Positions 1 through 9,375 are shown, counted from the stretch's first letter. The stretch is DNA of 50,591 nt from a bacterium (GCA_021796415.1 JAJYJC010000006.1:1-50591), one strand, 5' to 3'. Made by a program: numbers and translations. Notes: generated from the sequence alone by a model not told the origin.

Positions 1-29
1 CGGATAGTTCGTTTTCTAGAAGACATACA

Positions 30-72
30 AAAAATCACCTCCCTTCTTCCCGGTTGGGGGTGATTTTATTTT
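30..72. terminator. Rho-independent terminator-like hairpin
   Basis: AAATCACC...GGGGGTGATTT inverted repeat with A/T tracts, downstream of minus-strand ORF 141-359. Confidence 0.7.
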
Positions 73-140
73 ACTAGCTTCGCTTTAAACGTACACACCG
101 GCTAACGCCGGTGGTTTAGACCTATAATGAGACGTGGCGG

Positions 141-359
141 CTAAGCCGCCCTGAGGTTCGAGAGCGGCACTATCTCCCTGCCGAGAGCATCGCCGAAGTC
201 GACCTCGGCACCGAACTCCCCCGAGCCATTCTCCATGAAGGTCAGGATCATTCCGTGGTGGGATTCGCCGAACTTCTTCTGGACCTTCTGAAGGCGCCAG
301 AATCCCCCGGCATTCTGAAGCTCGATCGCAGTCCACTCGCTCTTGGTACATTCCATCAT
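141..359 (-). CDS. hypothetical protein (72 aa)
   Basis: ORF with SD-like AAGGGGTG upstream; follows 387-860 on the same strand. Confidence 0.5.
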   Translation of the reverse strand: MMECTKSEWTAIELQNAGGFWRLQKVQKKFGESHHGMILTFMENGSGEFGAEVDFGDALGREIVPLSNLRAA

Positions 360-386
360 TTCACCCCTTACATCGATGCAGAGTTA

Positions 387-860
387 TTAGATGAAGCAGC
401 CGCTCTTTTCGGCCAAACACCCCATGAGGTTGCACTGTCGGCTCTGTTCGAGCGGTGAAACCGTACGCTCAATGAAGCAGTATTCCTTCATCCTCTCGAT
501 GAACATCTTAAGGATGAGCTCGCGGCAGATAGGAAGCATTTGCTTCCGGTACTCCTCAGCGGTTGCCGGCAGATTGTCCTGTCCGAAAACAGCCGATTGC
601 TCCCCGAACCAGGTCTCGACCAACTGCGGGAAACCCTTCCTCGTGTACATGCAGCAGAGCATCTGGCTCCTGTGCTCGGCTTTCAGCTCCGGATCTGCCA
701 TAATGTCACGATATAGCACCTCACGGTGACCAAGGATCGAGTACGACTGGTTGTCGTAGGGTGATCCTTCCGGAAAAGCCTCCTCCGCGACTTTTCGAGC
801 CACGATTTGGAACGCTTCGTAAAACGAAATCCTTCTGTCGTTACTTTGGTTTTCGTCCAC
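387..860 (-). CDS. hypothetical protein, probable GTG start (ORF extends to 944)
   Basis: AAAGGA SD 7 nt before GTG at 860; promoter TTGAAA-17-TATAAT lies inside the longer ORF, arguing for the shorter start. Confidence 0.55.
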   Translation of the reverse strand: MDENQSNDRRISFYEAFQIVARKVAEEAFPEGSPYDNQSYSILGHREVLYRDIMADPELKAEHRSQMLCCMYTRKGFPQLVETWFGEQSAVFGQDNLPATAEEYRKQMLPICRELILKMFIERMKEYCFIERTVSPLEQSRQCNLMGCLAEKSGCFI

Positions 861-950
861 CGAAAATCCTTTCACTCGGAGTACCTGCAAAATAAACCTG
901 CTTATAACCGGGTTTATTATACCATCCCAACAGGATAATTTCAATAATTA

Positions 951-1304
951 TTAAGGTTTGTAGTGCTCTATAAATTCAATCTTGTTTTTGTCGGGGTCTA
1001 AAATTGAGAAATATCTGCCCCAACCTTCCAGCTCTGTTAATTCCTTCCCGAATTCTAAACCCATTTTCTTGTACTTATTAAATGCCTCTTCTGCGTTTTT
1101 AATCGCTATAAATGCTGTCTGATGCCCAGGAATTTCTCTTTCTTCCTTCCGCTGTTTAATCCCGAGCTTCGCGCCGTTTGGAAAAATGAACGACACAAAT
1201 CTTCCTTCTTGTATGTACTCAACCTCAAATCCCATAACATCCCTGTGAAATTCGATGGCCTTTTCTAAATCATTTGAGTAAAATACCGCGCTATCAAGCT
1301 TCAT
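951..1304 (-). CDS. VOC family (glyoxalase-like) protein
   Basis: VOC pattern: FYSNDLEKAIEFHRDVMGFEV ... FSILDPDKNKIEFIE. Confidence 0.85.
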   Translation of the reverse strand: MKLDSAVFYSNDLEKAIEFHRDVMGFEVEYIQEGRFVSFIFPNGAKLGIKQRKEEREIPGHQTAFIAIKNAEEAFNKYKKMGLEFGKELTELEGWGRYFSILDPDKNKIEFIEHYKP

Positions 1305-2014
1305 TCATCCTCCTTCATTAGCTTCTTTACCTCAACGTGATCCATAATCACATCATCGGGTTGGCATAATATAAAATGAACGATGCGCGCCACGTCTTCC
1401 TTTTTCATCATCCAATCGGTTTCGCCCTTCGGGAATCCGGCGGTGTCAAATATTTTTGTATCCATTCCGCCGGGAAAGAACCCCATTATTTTAATGCCGG
1501 ATCCTTGCATGCTAGCGCGAAGTGAATCCGTTAACCCCTTTAGAGCGTGTTTTGTCGCAACATAAATCGGCCAATCAACCTCTGCGTCCACTCCTGCTGT
1601 TGAGATTACGTTAAAAATCTGCCCTTCCTTGTTCTGCCTCATCTTCGGTAAGACTTCTTGAGTGGTATGAATCGGCCCTTTTACGTTTGTGTCGAATAAA
1701 TTGTCAACTGCTTCCTCGGGATGATCCTCAATCTCACCTTCAAACCATATCCCAGCGTTATTCACCAAGATGTCAATATTGCCATACTCTTTATAAATCT
1801 TTTCAAAAGCCTTCTCAACCTGATCCTTTTTCCGAATGTCACAGACGAACCCTTGCGCATTCTTCCCTAATTCTCTCGCTGCAGCTTTCGTCAATTCCTC
1901 ATTTAACGCCAGAATAACCACTTTGGCGCCGTCTTTAAGGACTTCCTTGGCAATCGATTTGCCCAAGCCTTCGCTTCCGCCTGTTATAGCTATGACTTTA
2001 TCTTTTAACTTCAT
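1301..2014 (-). CDS. SDR family oxidoreductase
   Basis: GGSEGLGKSIA nucleotide motif, NNAG, YVATK catalytic motif. Confidence 0.9.
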   Translation of the reverse strand: MKLKDKVIAITGGSEGLGKSIAKEVLKDGAKVVILALNEELTKAAARELGKNAQGFVCDIRKKDQVEKAFEKIYKEYGNIDILVNNAGIWFEGEIEDHPEEAVDNLFDTNVKGPIHTTQEVLPKMRQNKEGQIFNVISTAGVDAEVDWPIYVATKHALKGLTDSLRASMQGSGIKIMGFFPGGMDTKIFDTAGFPKGETDWMMKKEDVARIVHFILCQPDDVIMDHVEVKKLMKEDE

Positions 2015-2695
2015 TTAAACCTCCAAAGATTCCCCGTCATTTAGCATTTTTACTTCAATCCCGGTTCCTTCCATCGCTCTTACAAAGTCTTTCACATCAA
2101 CCGGATATATTGGATTGTCATAATGAATTGGGATAGCAACTTTGGGCTTTAACTTAGTTAATTGCTCTTTTGCTTGATCGATATTTAGGACGACTTTTCC
2201 GCAAATCGGTGCGGCAATAATGTCATCGTTTGAATTTAAAACAATGCTATCACCCGGATCGTAGAAACTTGGGCCATTCTCTTCTTCGATTAAAACTCCG
2301 CAAACTTTTGGAGGCTCATCCCCGCTTGGCAGCGGACCGTGCTCTGATGGTACGCCGGTAAGAGCAATGTCTTTCCCTGATCCTAAACCGCTAACCTTTT
2401 CTGTGTCTTCTAAATCATTTGGTACGACTCCGATCTCTTGAGAAATATCATCCTTAAGGGCTTCCGTCGAAAAGATCTGAATTCCCGGTTGGTTCTCTAC
2501 AATCTTTTTGACGCTTGGAATGTCAAAATGATCCGAATGCTCATGGGTGATAATTAAGATATCAATATCTGGAAAATCTGCCGGCGTCAGGGTTTCTTTC
2601 CCGCCAAAAACATAAGTTCCCGGGTCGATTAAAATTCGCGAGCCCTTATCGCTTTCAATCAAAAAACAAGATTGCGCATGTTTTGTAATTTTCAT
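2015..2695 (-). CDS. MBL fold metallo-hydrolase
   Basis: THEHSDHFD metal-binding motif; UPF0173-like layout. Confidence 0.85.
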   Translation of the reverse strand: MKITKHAQSCFLIESDKGSRILIDPGTYVFGGKETLTPADFPDIDILIITHEHSDHFDIPSVKKIVENQPGIQIFSTEALKDDISQEIGVVPNDLEDTEKVSGLGSGKDIALTGVPSEHGPLPSGDEPPKVCGVLIEEENGPSFYDPGDSIVLNSNDDIIAAPICGKVVLNIDQAKEQLTKLKPKVAIPIHYDNPIYPVDVKDFVRAMEGTGIEVKMLNDGESLEV

Positions 2696-3165
2696 TTCTT
2701 TCTATCCTTTCCAATATTAGATGATCCCAAAAGCTCAATTGCTTCCAGTGAAAGCGCCTTTACGCTCATGGGCGCTTCCTCAAATGCTTGCACTTCTTCA
2801 TCGGTAAACCACTTAAGGTTAGTGGTTTCACCTGCCTGGGGAGCAAGCTTGTCGGTATCTGATGTGGCGTAATATATGAGGTCAATATGCTGATGAAACT
2901 GATTGATATCCTCAAGCAAGATGTGCATGGGCCTTACTAATTGCTCAACGTCATCCATGTCCGTTTTCTTTCCTGGGTTGCATAGCTTTACGGTCAAGCC
3001 GGCTTCTTCCTGAGCTTCACGGACCGCTGCGTCCTCGGGCAGCTCGTCGCGATCAATGTGTCCGCCTATGGGGAGCCAAATGCCAAGCTTCTTGTGCAAA
3101 TGCAGAAGCACTTTTCCGTCATGCACGATGAATGTTGTTGCTGTAAAATGTTTAGTTATTTCCAT
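2692..3165 (-). CDS. NUDIX hydrolase
   Basis: GGHIDRDELPEDAAVREAQEEAGL Nudix box. Confidence 0.9.
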   Translation of the reverse strand: MEITKHFTATTFIVHDGKVLLHLHKKLGIWLPIGGHIDRDELPEDAAVREAQEEAGLTVKLCNPGKKTDMDDVEQLVRPMHILLEDINQFHQHIDLIYYATSDTDKLAPQAGETTNLKWFTDEEVQAFEEAPMSVKALSLEAIELLGSSNIGKDRKK

Positions 3166-3177
3166 TTTGTCCCTTTT

Positions 3178-3243
3178 GTCATTCCGGACTTGATCCGGAA
3201 TCTATACAATAAATCTGGATTCTGAATCAAGTTCAGAATGACA
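3178..3243. repeat. dispersed hairpin repeat GTCATTCCGG...CAGAATGAC
   Basis: Two back-to-back imperfect palindromes, same family as other intergenic copies. Confidence 0.8.
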
Positions 3244-3606
3244 TTAAGTAATTTCAAAGTCTTTCGTTTTCTTCTTCCCCACTTTAGTCGTGTCAAACTT
3301 CGGGTCAAAGGCAGGTGAGTTTATAATCACTGCCTTGAATGTCCCTTCGAAATAGTATTCTGTGCCTCGCGGAATATACATCACATCCCCAGGCAAGCAC
3401 TCCTTGCCGTCCAAGATCATTTTGCCTTCAAGCATAAAGTAAGCCCTGTCGCTTGCTGAATTTGCGGTGGTTTCGGCATGATCCACGGCCTCACCGACAA
3501 CCACGGTAATAGTTTCCGAGTCCGGCCTTGAAAGCAGGTTATGAATCTTGTAGCTTGGCGCTATTTCCCTAATGAACGCATCCTTTGATTTGAAGTATTT
3601 AATCAT
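3244..3606 (-). CDS. cupin domain-containing protein
   Basis: LPGDVMYIPRGTEYYFEG cupin motif. Confidence 0.75.
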   Translation of the reverse strand: MIKYFKSKDAFIREIAPSYKIHNLLSRPDSETITVVVGEAVDHAETTANSASDRAYFMLEGKMILDGKECLPGDVMYIPRGTEYYFEGTFKAVIINSPAFDPKFDTTKVGKKKTKDFEIT

Positions 3607-3627
3607 TAGCGGTCTCCTCCAAAACTC

Positions 3628-3957
3628 TCAGGCATTGGCCCTTGCAAGATAGTTAAAAGCGTAAAAATATTTTTGCCAGCTCTCGTCAGTGGATGAATAT
3701 TCGTTATCAAATGCAAAATGATCGGCTAAAAGCTCCCGAAGCCGTACCAGCTCCTTTAGACGGATATTTTGCTGGCTCTTTATGGTTAGATCCAGCAGCT
3801 CGAGCGCTCTTTCGAATGCTAAACGGCTGTATTCGCCATTGCCTTTGTTTCTCCATGAAATGGTCCGCTCCACTTCACTGCCAACATTTGCCATTTGTTC
3901 GGCTAATGTCATTTCCGCCCATCTTCCGCTTGCTAAATTTTTATGCGCAATGGTCAT
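3628..3957 (-). CDS. hypothetical protein
   Basis: ORF overlapping the adjacent gene by ATGA; no family recognised. Confidence 0.6.
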   Translation of the reverse strand: MTIAHKNLASGRWAEMTLAEQMANVGSEVERTISWRNKGNGEYSRLAFERALELLDLTIKSQQNIRLKELVRLRELLADHFAFDNEYSSTDESWQKYFYAFNYLARANA

Positions 3958-4301
3958 TTTGTTACCAGTTTATTCACTATCTTAATAATTGTCTTTTGAG
4001 TTTCCGGGTTTTCTACGCTTCTGCTTCGATTGTTTTGGCTTGGTCGGAGATTTATCATGGAATCAAATTCAATAAAATCGCTTCCTTCCAGATCCGGATA
4101 TAAGTTTATACCCCAAAGATTTTCTTGTTTTGACCCTTTTTCTATCAAAAGAGCCTCCTGGTCTGCATGCAATTCGGCGTCAACCGCCATTATCTCGTTT
4201 TTCGTATCTACTACGGCCTTGACAAGATTGCCAAACATCTTTTGAGCCATTTCCTTCAACTCGTTAACTGAGATCTGGGATTCTTTAGATATAACTTTCA
4301 T
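3954..4301 (-). CDS. DUF5674 family protein
   Basis: FGNLVKAVVD ... LHADQEALLIEKGSKQENLWGINLYPD ... FDSMINLRPSQNNRSR. Confidence 0.75.
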   Translation of the reverse strand: MKVISKESQISVNELKEMAQKMFGNLVKAVVDTKNEIMAVDAELHADQEALLIEKGSKQENLWGINLYPDLEGSDFIEFDSMINLRPSQNNRSRSVENPETQKTIIKIVNKLVTK

Positions 4302-4343
4302 GAGGTTATTTTAGCATAATCAGGGCAAAAAGGACATTGGATC

Positions 4344-4613
4344 CTATTTCCCTTCCCAATACGACTCGCCTTCTTCTTCCATTTTTTCAAGGCGAGTATA
4401 GTAGTCTCGTATTTCATTTAAGTGAGCCAGGGCGATCTTGCCGGTTAGAAGAGGGTCATCATCTGTTACATTCGTATGCGGATCAACCATTCCATGTTCA
4501 AGCTCTACGTCCATTCCCATTCTAAATTGCTCAACATCAAACATGCTCCAGTCTATGCCGAGCATTTCCCCGACTTTCTTTGCATCCTCAGATGTAAAAC
4601 TTTCCTTCGCCAT
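4344..4613 (-). CDS. DUF5661 family protein
   Basis: FTSEDAKKVGEMLGIDWSMFDVEQFRMGMDVELEHG ... TGKIALAHLNEIRDYYTRL. Confidence 0.75.
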   Translation of the reverse strand: MAKESFTSEDAKKVGEMLGIDWSMFDVEQFRMGMDVELEHGMVDPHTNVTDDDPLLTGKIALAHLNEIRDYYTRLEKMEEEGESYWEGK

Positions 4614-4621
4614 GCTTCCTC

Positions 4622-5551
4622 CTAATAAATTATTGTTTTATGACTAAACATAGATTTCACTTTTACCAGACCACTGCCGTTTTTTGCTCTGCCAATAATG
4701 TCTGTTTTTGTATACTTTTTTATGATTGCCTTTGCATCTCTTGGGCTAACTGAAACTATAAACCCAATGCCGCAATTAAAGGTTTTGTACATATCTTCAT
4801 CACTGACACCCATTTTGTAAATATCTTTAAATATCTTTTGAGGCGCCAACTTGTGATTCCTTTCGATAACCAAATCGATATTTTTTTCAATAATATCCTT
4901 TAGCTTTGTATAGGAACCGCCTGTCATATGCATCATTCCGTGAATCTCGTATTTCTTATCGATATCTAAGATTTTTTCTAGGTAAATATCCGTTGGGTCA
5001 GTGAATTCTTTTCTAAAGCCTAAACCAAATACCTCCCTCACCTTCGAAAATCCGTTTGAATGAAGCCCGTTGGACTTAAATCCAACCAAAACATCACCGG
5101 TCTTAATCCGATTTGGTTTGTTATTTTCGACGACACCCGAGACGGTTATACCTATATCCATGCCACTTAATGTGTTTTGAATAGAGGTTTCGCCGCCGGT
5201 TATTGAAATGTTTCTTTTTATGCCTTCCTCTGACAGTGCGCTGATTATCTGCAAGATGGCTTCATTGTCGTCCTTGGGAATAATGATGTGATTTTGAAGT
5301 TTATACGGCCTAGCGCGCATCAAGGCTAGGTCATTTAGATTCATGGCCAAGGCATCAAGAACGGCATTCTTGAAAGTTCGCTTGTCCCAGTGATAGACAC
5401 CCTTTGTCCCAATGCCATCAGAATGGTCCACCTCAGGTTTCTTTTTCAGGACAGTGTAAACATCTTTTTCCAGCACTATATAGGGATTACCCCATGTCTT
5501 TTCAACGAGATCCGCTATCTGTTTTTTGTAGGGCTTAGTGGTATCATACAT
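4622..5551 (-). CDS. PurM/AIR synthase-like protein (orphan)
   Basis: DGIGTK, GGETS, GDVLVGFKSNGLHSNGFSKVR, HMTGGSYTKL, FNCGIGFIVSV; start set at MYDTT. Confidence 0.75.
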   Translation of the reverse strand: MYDTTKPYKKQIADLVEKTWGNPYIVLEKDVYTVLKKKPEVDHSDGIGTKGVYHWDKRTFKNAVLDALAMNLNDLALMRARPYKLQNHIIIPKDDNEAILQIISALSEEGIKRNISITGGETSIQNTLSGMDIGITVSGVVENNKPNRIKTGDVLVGFKSNGLHSNGFSKVREVFGLGFRKEFTDPTDIYLEKILDIDKKYEIHGMMHMTGGSYTKLKDIIEKNIDLVIERNHKLAPQKIFKDIYKMGVSDEDMYKTFNCGIGFIVSVSPRDAKAIIKKYTKTDIIGRAKNGSGLVKVKSMFSHKTIIY

Positions 5552-5573
5552 AACTACATTATAGCAGAATTTT

Positions 5574-6182
5574 TTAATAAAAAATCCACTTTGAAATGTT
5601 TGGCGAGAATCCAACGATGCAATCAAGCGGTTCAGGTATATGGTTGTAAGCCAAAAAATACGAGGTAAGCCGAACATGTCCTTCCAAAAGGACCAATTGG
5701 CTTTCCTTATTCTTGCCCACAAAAATCAGTTCCGGCATTTTCACACCGCTCTTGATTGCTTCTGCCGCGTTGAAGTAGATTTCATTCGATTGGCCAAAGA
5801 TTTCTACTCCGCTCTTTATCGTTTTTGCCGCATCGGCTGCCTTCCTGCTTCCGTTTGAAACCTTTATCCAATAGCTGTATTTTAAGAATTTTGAATTCCG
5901 CAAATCTTCTTTTGTGAGCTTTGCTCTGAACCATTTGACTTCATTGGGAAAATTCACAAATAAAAATTTGTTTATCTTATAGCCCCTCGCCTTTCCCAAT
6001 AAAAATTTTCTGTACTCGTTTTCTTCCTTGTTTGAACAGTCTGGATTATCGACAATTTTCCTGTCACGTCCGTCCTTTTCAATCTGTGGCAAATAACGGT
6101 TTCCAAATCTCTCCGAATCGATTTCCATCTTTAAAAATGCTGCTACGAATTCATCTTCCGAGATCTCACTGACTATTTCCAT
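5574..6182 (-). CDS. hypothetical protein, possible ParB/Srx-like fold
   Basis: ELIFVGKNKESQLVLLEGHVRLTSY resembles ParB-like motif; weak. Confidence 0.5.
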   Translation of the reverse strand: MEIVSEISEDEFVAAFLKMEIDSERFGNRYLPQIEKDGRDRKIVDNPDCSNKEENEYRKFLLGKARGYKINKFLFVNFPNEVKWFRAKLTKEDLRNSKFLKYSYWIKVSNGSRKAADAAKTIKSGVEIFGQSNEIYFNAAEAIKSGVKMPELIFVGKNKESQLVLLEGHVRLTSYFLAYNHIPEPLDCIVGFSPNISKWIFY

Positions 6183-6185
6183 AGT

Positions 6186-6674
6186 TTATACTTTTACCAA
6201 TCTTTGCCCGTAATCCTGAGCTAAGTACTTTTTGCCTTTTCGGACGATTTTATGGCCCTCGGACTCCAGCAATTTGCGCTGGAAGTCTGGATAGCCTGGA
6301 AACTTTTCCGACAAAAAACCGCCGGTTTTGAGCGTCCTCCACCAAGGTGTGATACCCTCCGAGCCGTCCTTGCCCTGAGATTCTAAGATTTCTCTCTCCT
6401 CTTCCGCTGCATTTGCACTGATCCAAGAGAATATACCGCAAGTGAGCGGACAGCCGATGTCAGAACCGTGCTTTTTCGCTATCTTCTGCCTTATCTCAGC
6501 TATTGTAATTAACTTTCCTTCCGGCACCTCTCGCATAATCGTATCCACTTCAAGCGGCGCAGGAACCGTCATGGTATGCCCGCCCCAATGCTCCGCCGCA
6601 TTCGGAGCCAGCTCCACAACCTTTGGCAGATCTTTTGAATCATGCAATTTTTCAACCCAAGTTTTCTTCGCCAT
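6186..6674 (-). CDS. MGMT-family (alkyltransferase-like, ATL type) protein
   Basis: VPEGKLITIAEIRQKIA; TPWWRTLKTGG in place of PCHRV, so the alkyl-acceptor Cys is absent. Confidence 0.7.
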   Translation of the reverse strand: MAKKTWVEKLHDSKDLPKVVELAPNAAEHWGGHTMTVPAPLEVDTIMREVPEGKLITIAEIRQKIAKKHGSDIGCPLTCGIFSWISANAAEEEREILESQGKDGSEGITPWWRTLKTGGFLSEKFPGYPDFQRKLLESEGHKIVRKGKKYLAQDYGQRLVKV

Positions 6675-6740
6675 TTTTTTCCTTTCAAATTCAATTTAAC
6701 ATGCGGTAATTTTGCTTTCAAGTATACAAAACACAAAATC

Positions 6741-6795
6741 ACTACGCTAATACAGTTTAGTGTAGTACTAAAAAAACTAGACTAAAGTAGTTTAG
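6741..6795. repeat. CTAAT-TTAG palindromic repeats (two copies)
   Basis: ACTACGCTAA-TACAGT-TTAGTGTAGT and GACTAAAGTAGTTTAG. Confidence 0.6.
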
Positions 6796-6871
6796 CAAAT
6801 TAACTTTCATGCTTTTAACCCTAAATTGCAAACCTATAAACCCCATTAACCTACTTGCCCACAAGCCATTC

Positions 6872-8461
6872 CTATGTTTCTTCTTCCTTTAAATCATTAA
6901 CTGCCGGGCCGTGCAGAACTTTCCCGTCATAGTTAAACCTCGAGCCATGGCACGGGCAGTCCCACGTCTTTTCCAAATTATTCCACTTTACCGAGCAGCC
7001 CATGTGAGTGCACTTTGGTGAAAGTTTATAGATCTCGCCGGCCTTATCCCGATATACCGCCACTTTTTTGCCGCCAACTTCTATAATGCGCGCTTCGCCT
7101 CGCTGGAACCCCGTCGGGAGACCAAACTTTCTGCCGACAGATCCGGGCCGTTTGCTTTTTAGAAAATTTAATCCGCCGTAAAATATTTTTCCGGGAGACT
7201 TGACCAAGTCTTTCCTGGAAGGGTCAAAGAGGCTCACCCAAGGATTTCCCTTTCCTAAAATCATATCGGATATAACCATTCCCGCCACAGTGCCATTTGT
7301 CATGCCCCACCCGTCAAAACCGCAGGCAAGATATATTTTCTTGGATTTGGGCGACAGCCCGATATAGGGAAGCCCGTCAGCCGTCGCATAATCCTCATTA
7401 TCCCAATAATACTCGGTGAAGCGCAGCGAAAACCTTTCCTTGGCGTAACTTCTCACATTTCTCAGATATTTTACCGCATTGCTAGCCCCGTCGCCCAAAG
7501 GATGGTCCTCGCCTCCCACCAAAAGTATCCGGCCATTTTTTAGCATTTGGGTCCGAAAAGAATGGGTATTGTCATCTAGGGAATAAAACATGCCTTCGGG
7601 CAAATTTTCGCGAACCCTTACGCCTATAACATTTGAGCGGTACGGCGAGAGTCTGGCGTAAAATCGCCCCTTGTCATAGAAGGGGAAATGCGTCGCCAAC
7701 ACAACATTTTTTGCCTTGATGTTTCCTTTGTTTGTTTTCACAAGGATGTTTTCCTCATTTTCAACAATGTCCAAGGCCCTTATATTTTCATAAATCCGAC
7801 AGTTCTTCTTTCTGCTTATCAATTTTGCCATGGCGAGCAGGTACTTTCGCGGGTGAAACTGCGCTTGGTTTTCAAACCTCACTGCCCCTTGCATAAAAGG
7901 GAATGGTGTCTCGCGAACGAAACTAGCGGGCAGGCCAAGCTTTCTCACCGCTTTTGCTTCTTCTCTCAATTTCTCGATATTTTCAGTTTTTTCCGTGTAC
8001 GTGTAGGCAGGTTCCCGCGTGAGATCAGCGTCAATTTTTTTCTTCTCGATAATTTCGACTATTTTCTCAAGCCCGGCTTGTTGCGCTTCGCCGTATAATC
8101 TCGCCTTGCCTTCACCGTGTTTTTCGATTAATTCCTTATAAATCAAGCCATGAAGTGAAGTTATTTTGGCCGTTGTGTTGCCTGTCACGTCGCTGGCTAT
8201 CCGCTTTGAATCAATTAGAACAATTTCTTTTCCTTCTTCCACGAGCAGCATGGCAGTGGTCAACCCGGCGATGCCGGCGCCAATCACAAGAGTCTCCGTT
8301 TCTATATCGCCCGGCAACGATTTATAATTAGTCTCGGGGGTGGTATCCAGCCAAACCGAAATAGGCCTGCCGGAAAACTGGCCTTCTTTTTCCTTATATC
8401 TTTTCTCTTCTATATCCATAGGCAAAATATAGCACCAGCCGTTACCCTTTTCTTTAGGCAT
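6872..8461 (-). CDS. FAD-dependent oxidoreductase with C-terminal Rieske [2Fe-2S] domain
   Basis: VIGAGIAGLTTAMLL; CTHMGCSV...CPCHGSRFNYDGKV; alternative start at 8416 (MDIEE). Confidence 0.9.
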   Translation of the reverse strand: MPKEKGNGWCYILPMDIEEKRYKEKEGQFSGRPISVWLDTTPETNYKSLPGDIETETLVIGAGIAGLTTAMLLVEEGKEIVLIDSKRIASDVTGNTTAKITSLHGLIYKELIEKHGEGKARLYGEAQQAGLEKIVEIIEKKKIDADLTREPAYTYTEKTENIEKLREEAKAVRKLGLPASFVRETPFPFMQGAVRFENQAQFHPRKYLLAMAKLISRKKNCRIYENIRALDIVENEENILVKTNKGNIKAKNVVLATHFPFYDKGRFYARLSPYRSNVIGVRVRENLPEGMFYSLDDNTHSFRTQMLKNGRILLVGGEDHPLGDGASNAVKYLRNVRSYAKERFSLRFTEYYWDNEDYATADGLPYIGLSPKSKKIYLACGFDGWGMTNGTVAGMVISDMILGKGNPWVSLFDPSRKDLVKSPGKIFYGGLNFLKSKRPGSVGRKFGLPTGFQRGEARIIEVGGKKVAVYRDKAGEIYKLSPKCTHMGCSVKWNNLEKTWDCPCHGSRFNYDGKVLHGPAVNDLKEEET

Positions 8462-8520
8462 TTTTGAGAAACCGTTTCATAGCCCCATCCCAAACCATAT
8501 TCCTGATGTGTCTATATAAC

Positions 8521-8558
8521 CACACACCTGGTGTGTGTTGAGTAGAGACACCTGGTGT
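8521..8558. repeat. paired ACACCTGGTGT palindromes
   Basis: CACACACC-T-GGTGTGTG and ACACC-T-GGTGT; 8524-8551 repeated inverted and exact at 27954-27981. Confidence 0.8.
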
Positions 8559-8605
8559 GTACCGGCGAAATGGCAAAACGCACATGCAATTTTACGCCCC
8601 CAAGC

Positions 8606-8634
8606 TTTACAAGAATAGATTTTTATGTTAGAAT
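8606..8634 (+). promoter_or_regulatory. sigma70-type promoter
   Basis: TTTACA-17 bp-TAGAAT upstream of the ORF at 8738. Confidence 0.65.
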
Positions 8635-8655
8635 AGCTACCGCACCTTGAAAAAC

Positions 8656-8716
8656 TTCCGGGATTTTACTCGGCCATTTACGAGTTCTAAGCTCGTGGCT
8701 GGATTTCATCCCGGAA
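8656..8716 (+). promoter_or_regulatory. structured 5' leader hairpin
   Basis: TTCCGGGAT (8656-8664) pairs with ATCCCGGAA (8708-8716); inner ACGAG/CTCGT. Confidence 0.5.
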
Positions 8717-8737
8717 AACAATAGAATTGGAGGAAAA

Positions 8738-9043
8738 ATGATAACTTTACCGGAATTCTGTGTGTTTTTGTTCCTACTAACTGCAGTGGTCGAGGCTTTG
8801 ACGTATGACGCCTTTCGCAAGAACGAATTCCAAGCCGGCCTCATACTGCTTTACAGTGTCCACTTGGCCACAACCTTCATTTGGATGTTTCTTGTCGGCG
8901 TCGAAATCCTGTCCAGATTTCAGTTATCGGCTATGATGGGCGCTTATCGCTTCATCCTGGGAATAATCATCGGCACAACAGTACTCGTATCCCTTACGTC
9001 AGCCTGCATGATTAACGAACCCACAACGCTCGAAAGGAGTTGA
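8738..9043 (+). CDS. small membrane protein, hypothetical
   Basis: Strong SD (GGAGGAAAAATG), hydrophobic segments; similar to the next ORF. Confidence 0.7.
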   Translation: MITLPEFCVFLFLLTAVVEALTYDAFRKNEFQAGLILLYSVHLATTFIWMFLVGVEILSRFQLSAMMGAYRFILGIIIGTTVLVSLTSACMINEPTTLERS

Positions 9044-9046
9044 GAC

Positions 9047-9370
9047 ATGAAGGATATCGGCCTATTTGTGATTTTTGCGATTCTGTTGTCGGTTTTGGCC
9101 ATCGCTGAAATTGCAACTCACACGAACTATAAGAAAGGATACAGGGAAAACGCCGCATTCCTCTGGAGATTCCATATAGCCACTGGCATCATCTGGATAT
9201 CGATATTTTGCACAGCTGCCATATTCGGCCAGCTAACCGATACGAGAAACGAACTGAACATGCAAAATCTATCCAGACTGATTTGGGCTATACCCACAAT
9301 CATCGTAATGATCGCCTGGGCTTTATCAGCCATCGCCCTGGCGCCCCCTGATAATTCCGAAGGGAGTTGA
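9047..9370 (+). CDS. small membrane protein, hypothetical (paralog of previous)
   Basis: SD AAAGGAGTTGAGACATG; FHIATGIIWI matches VHLATTFIWM of the preceding ORF. Confidence 0.7.
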   Translation: MKDIGLFVIFAILLSVLAIAEIATHTNYKKGYRENAAFLWRFHIATGIIWISIFCTAAIFGQLTDTRNELNMQNLSRLIWAIPTIIVMIAWALSAIALAPPDNSEGS

Positions 9371-9375
9371 TCGAA

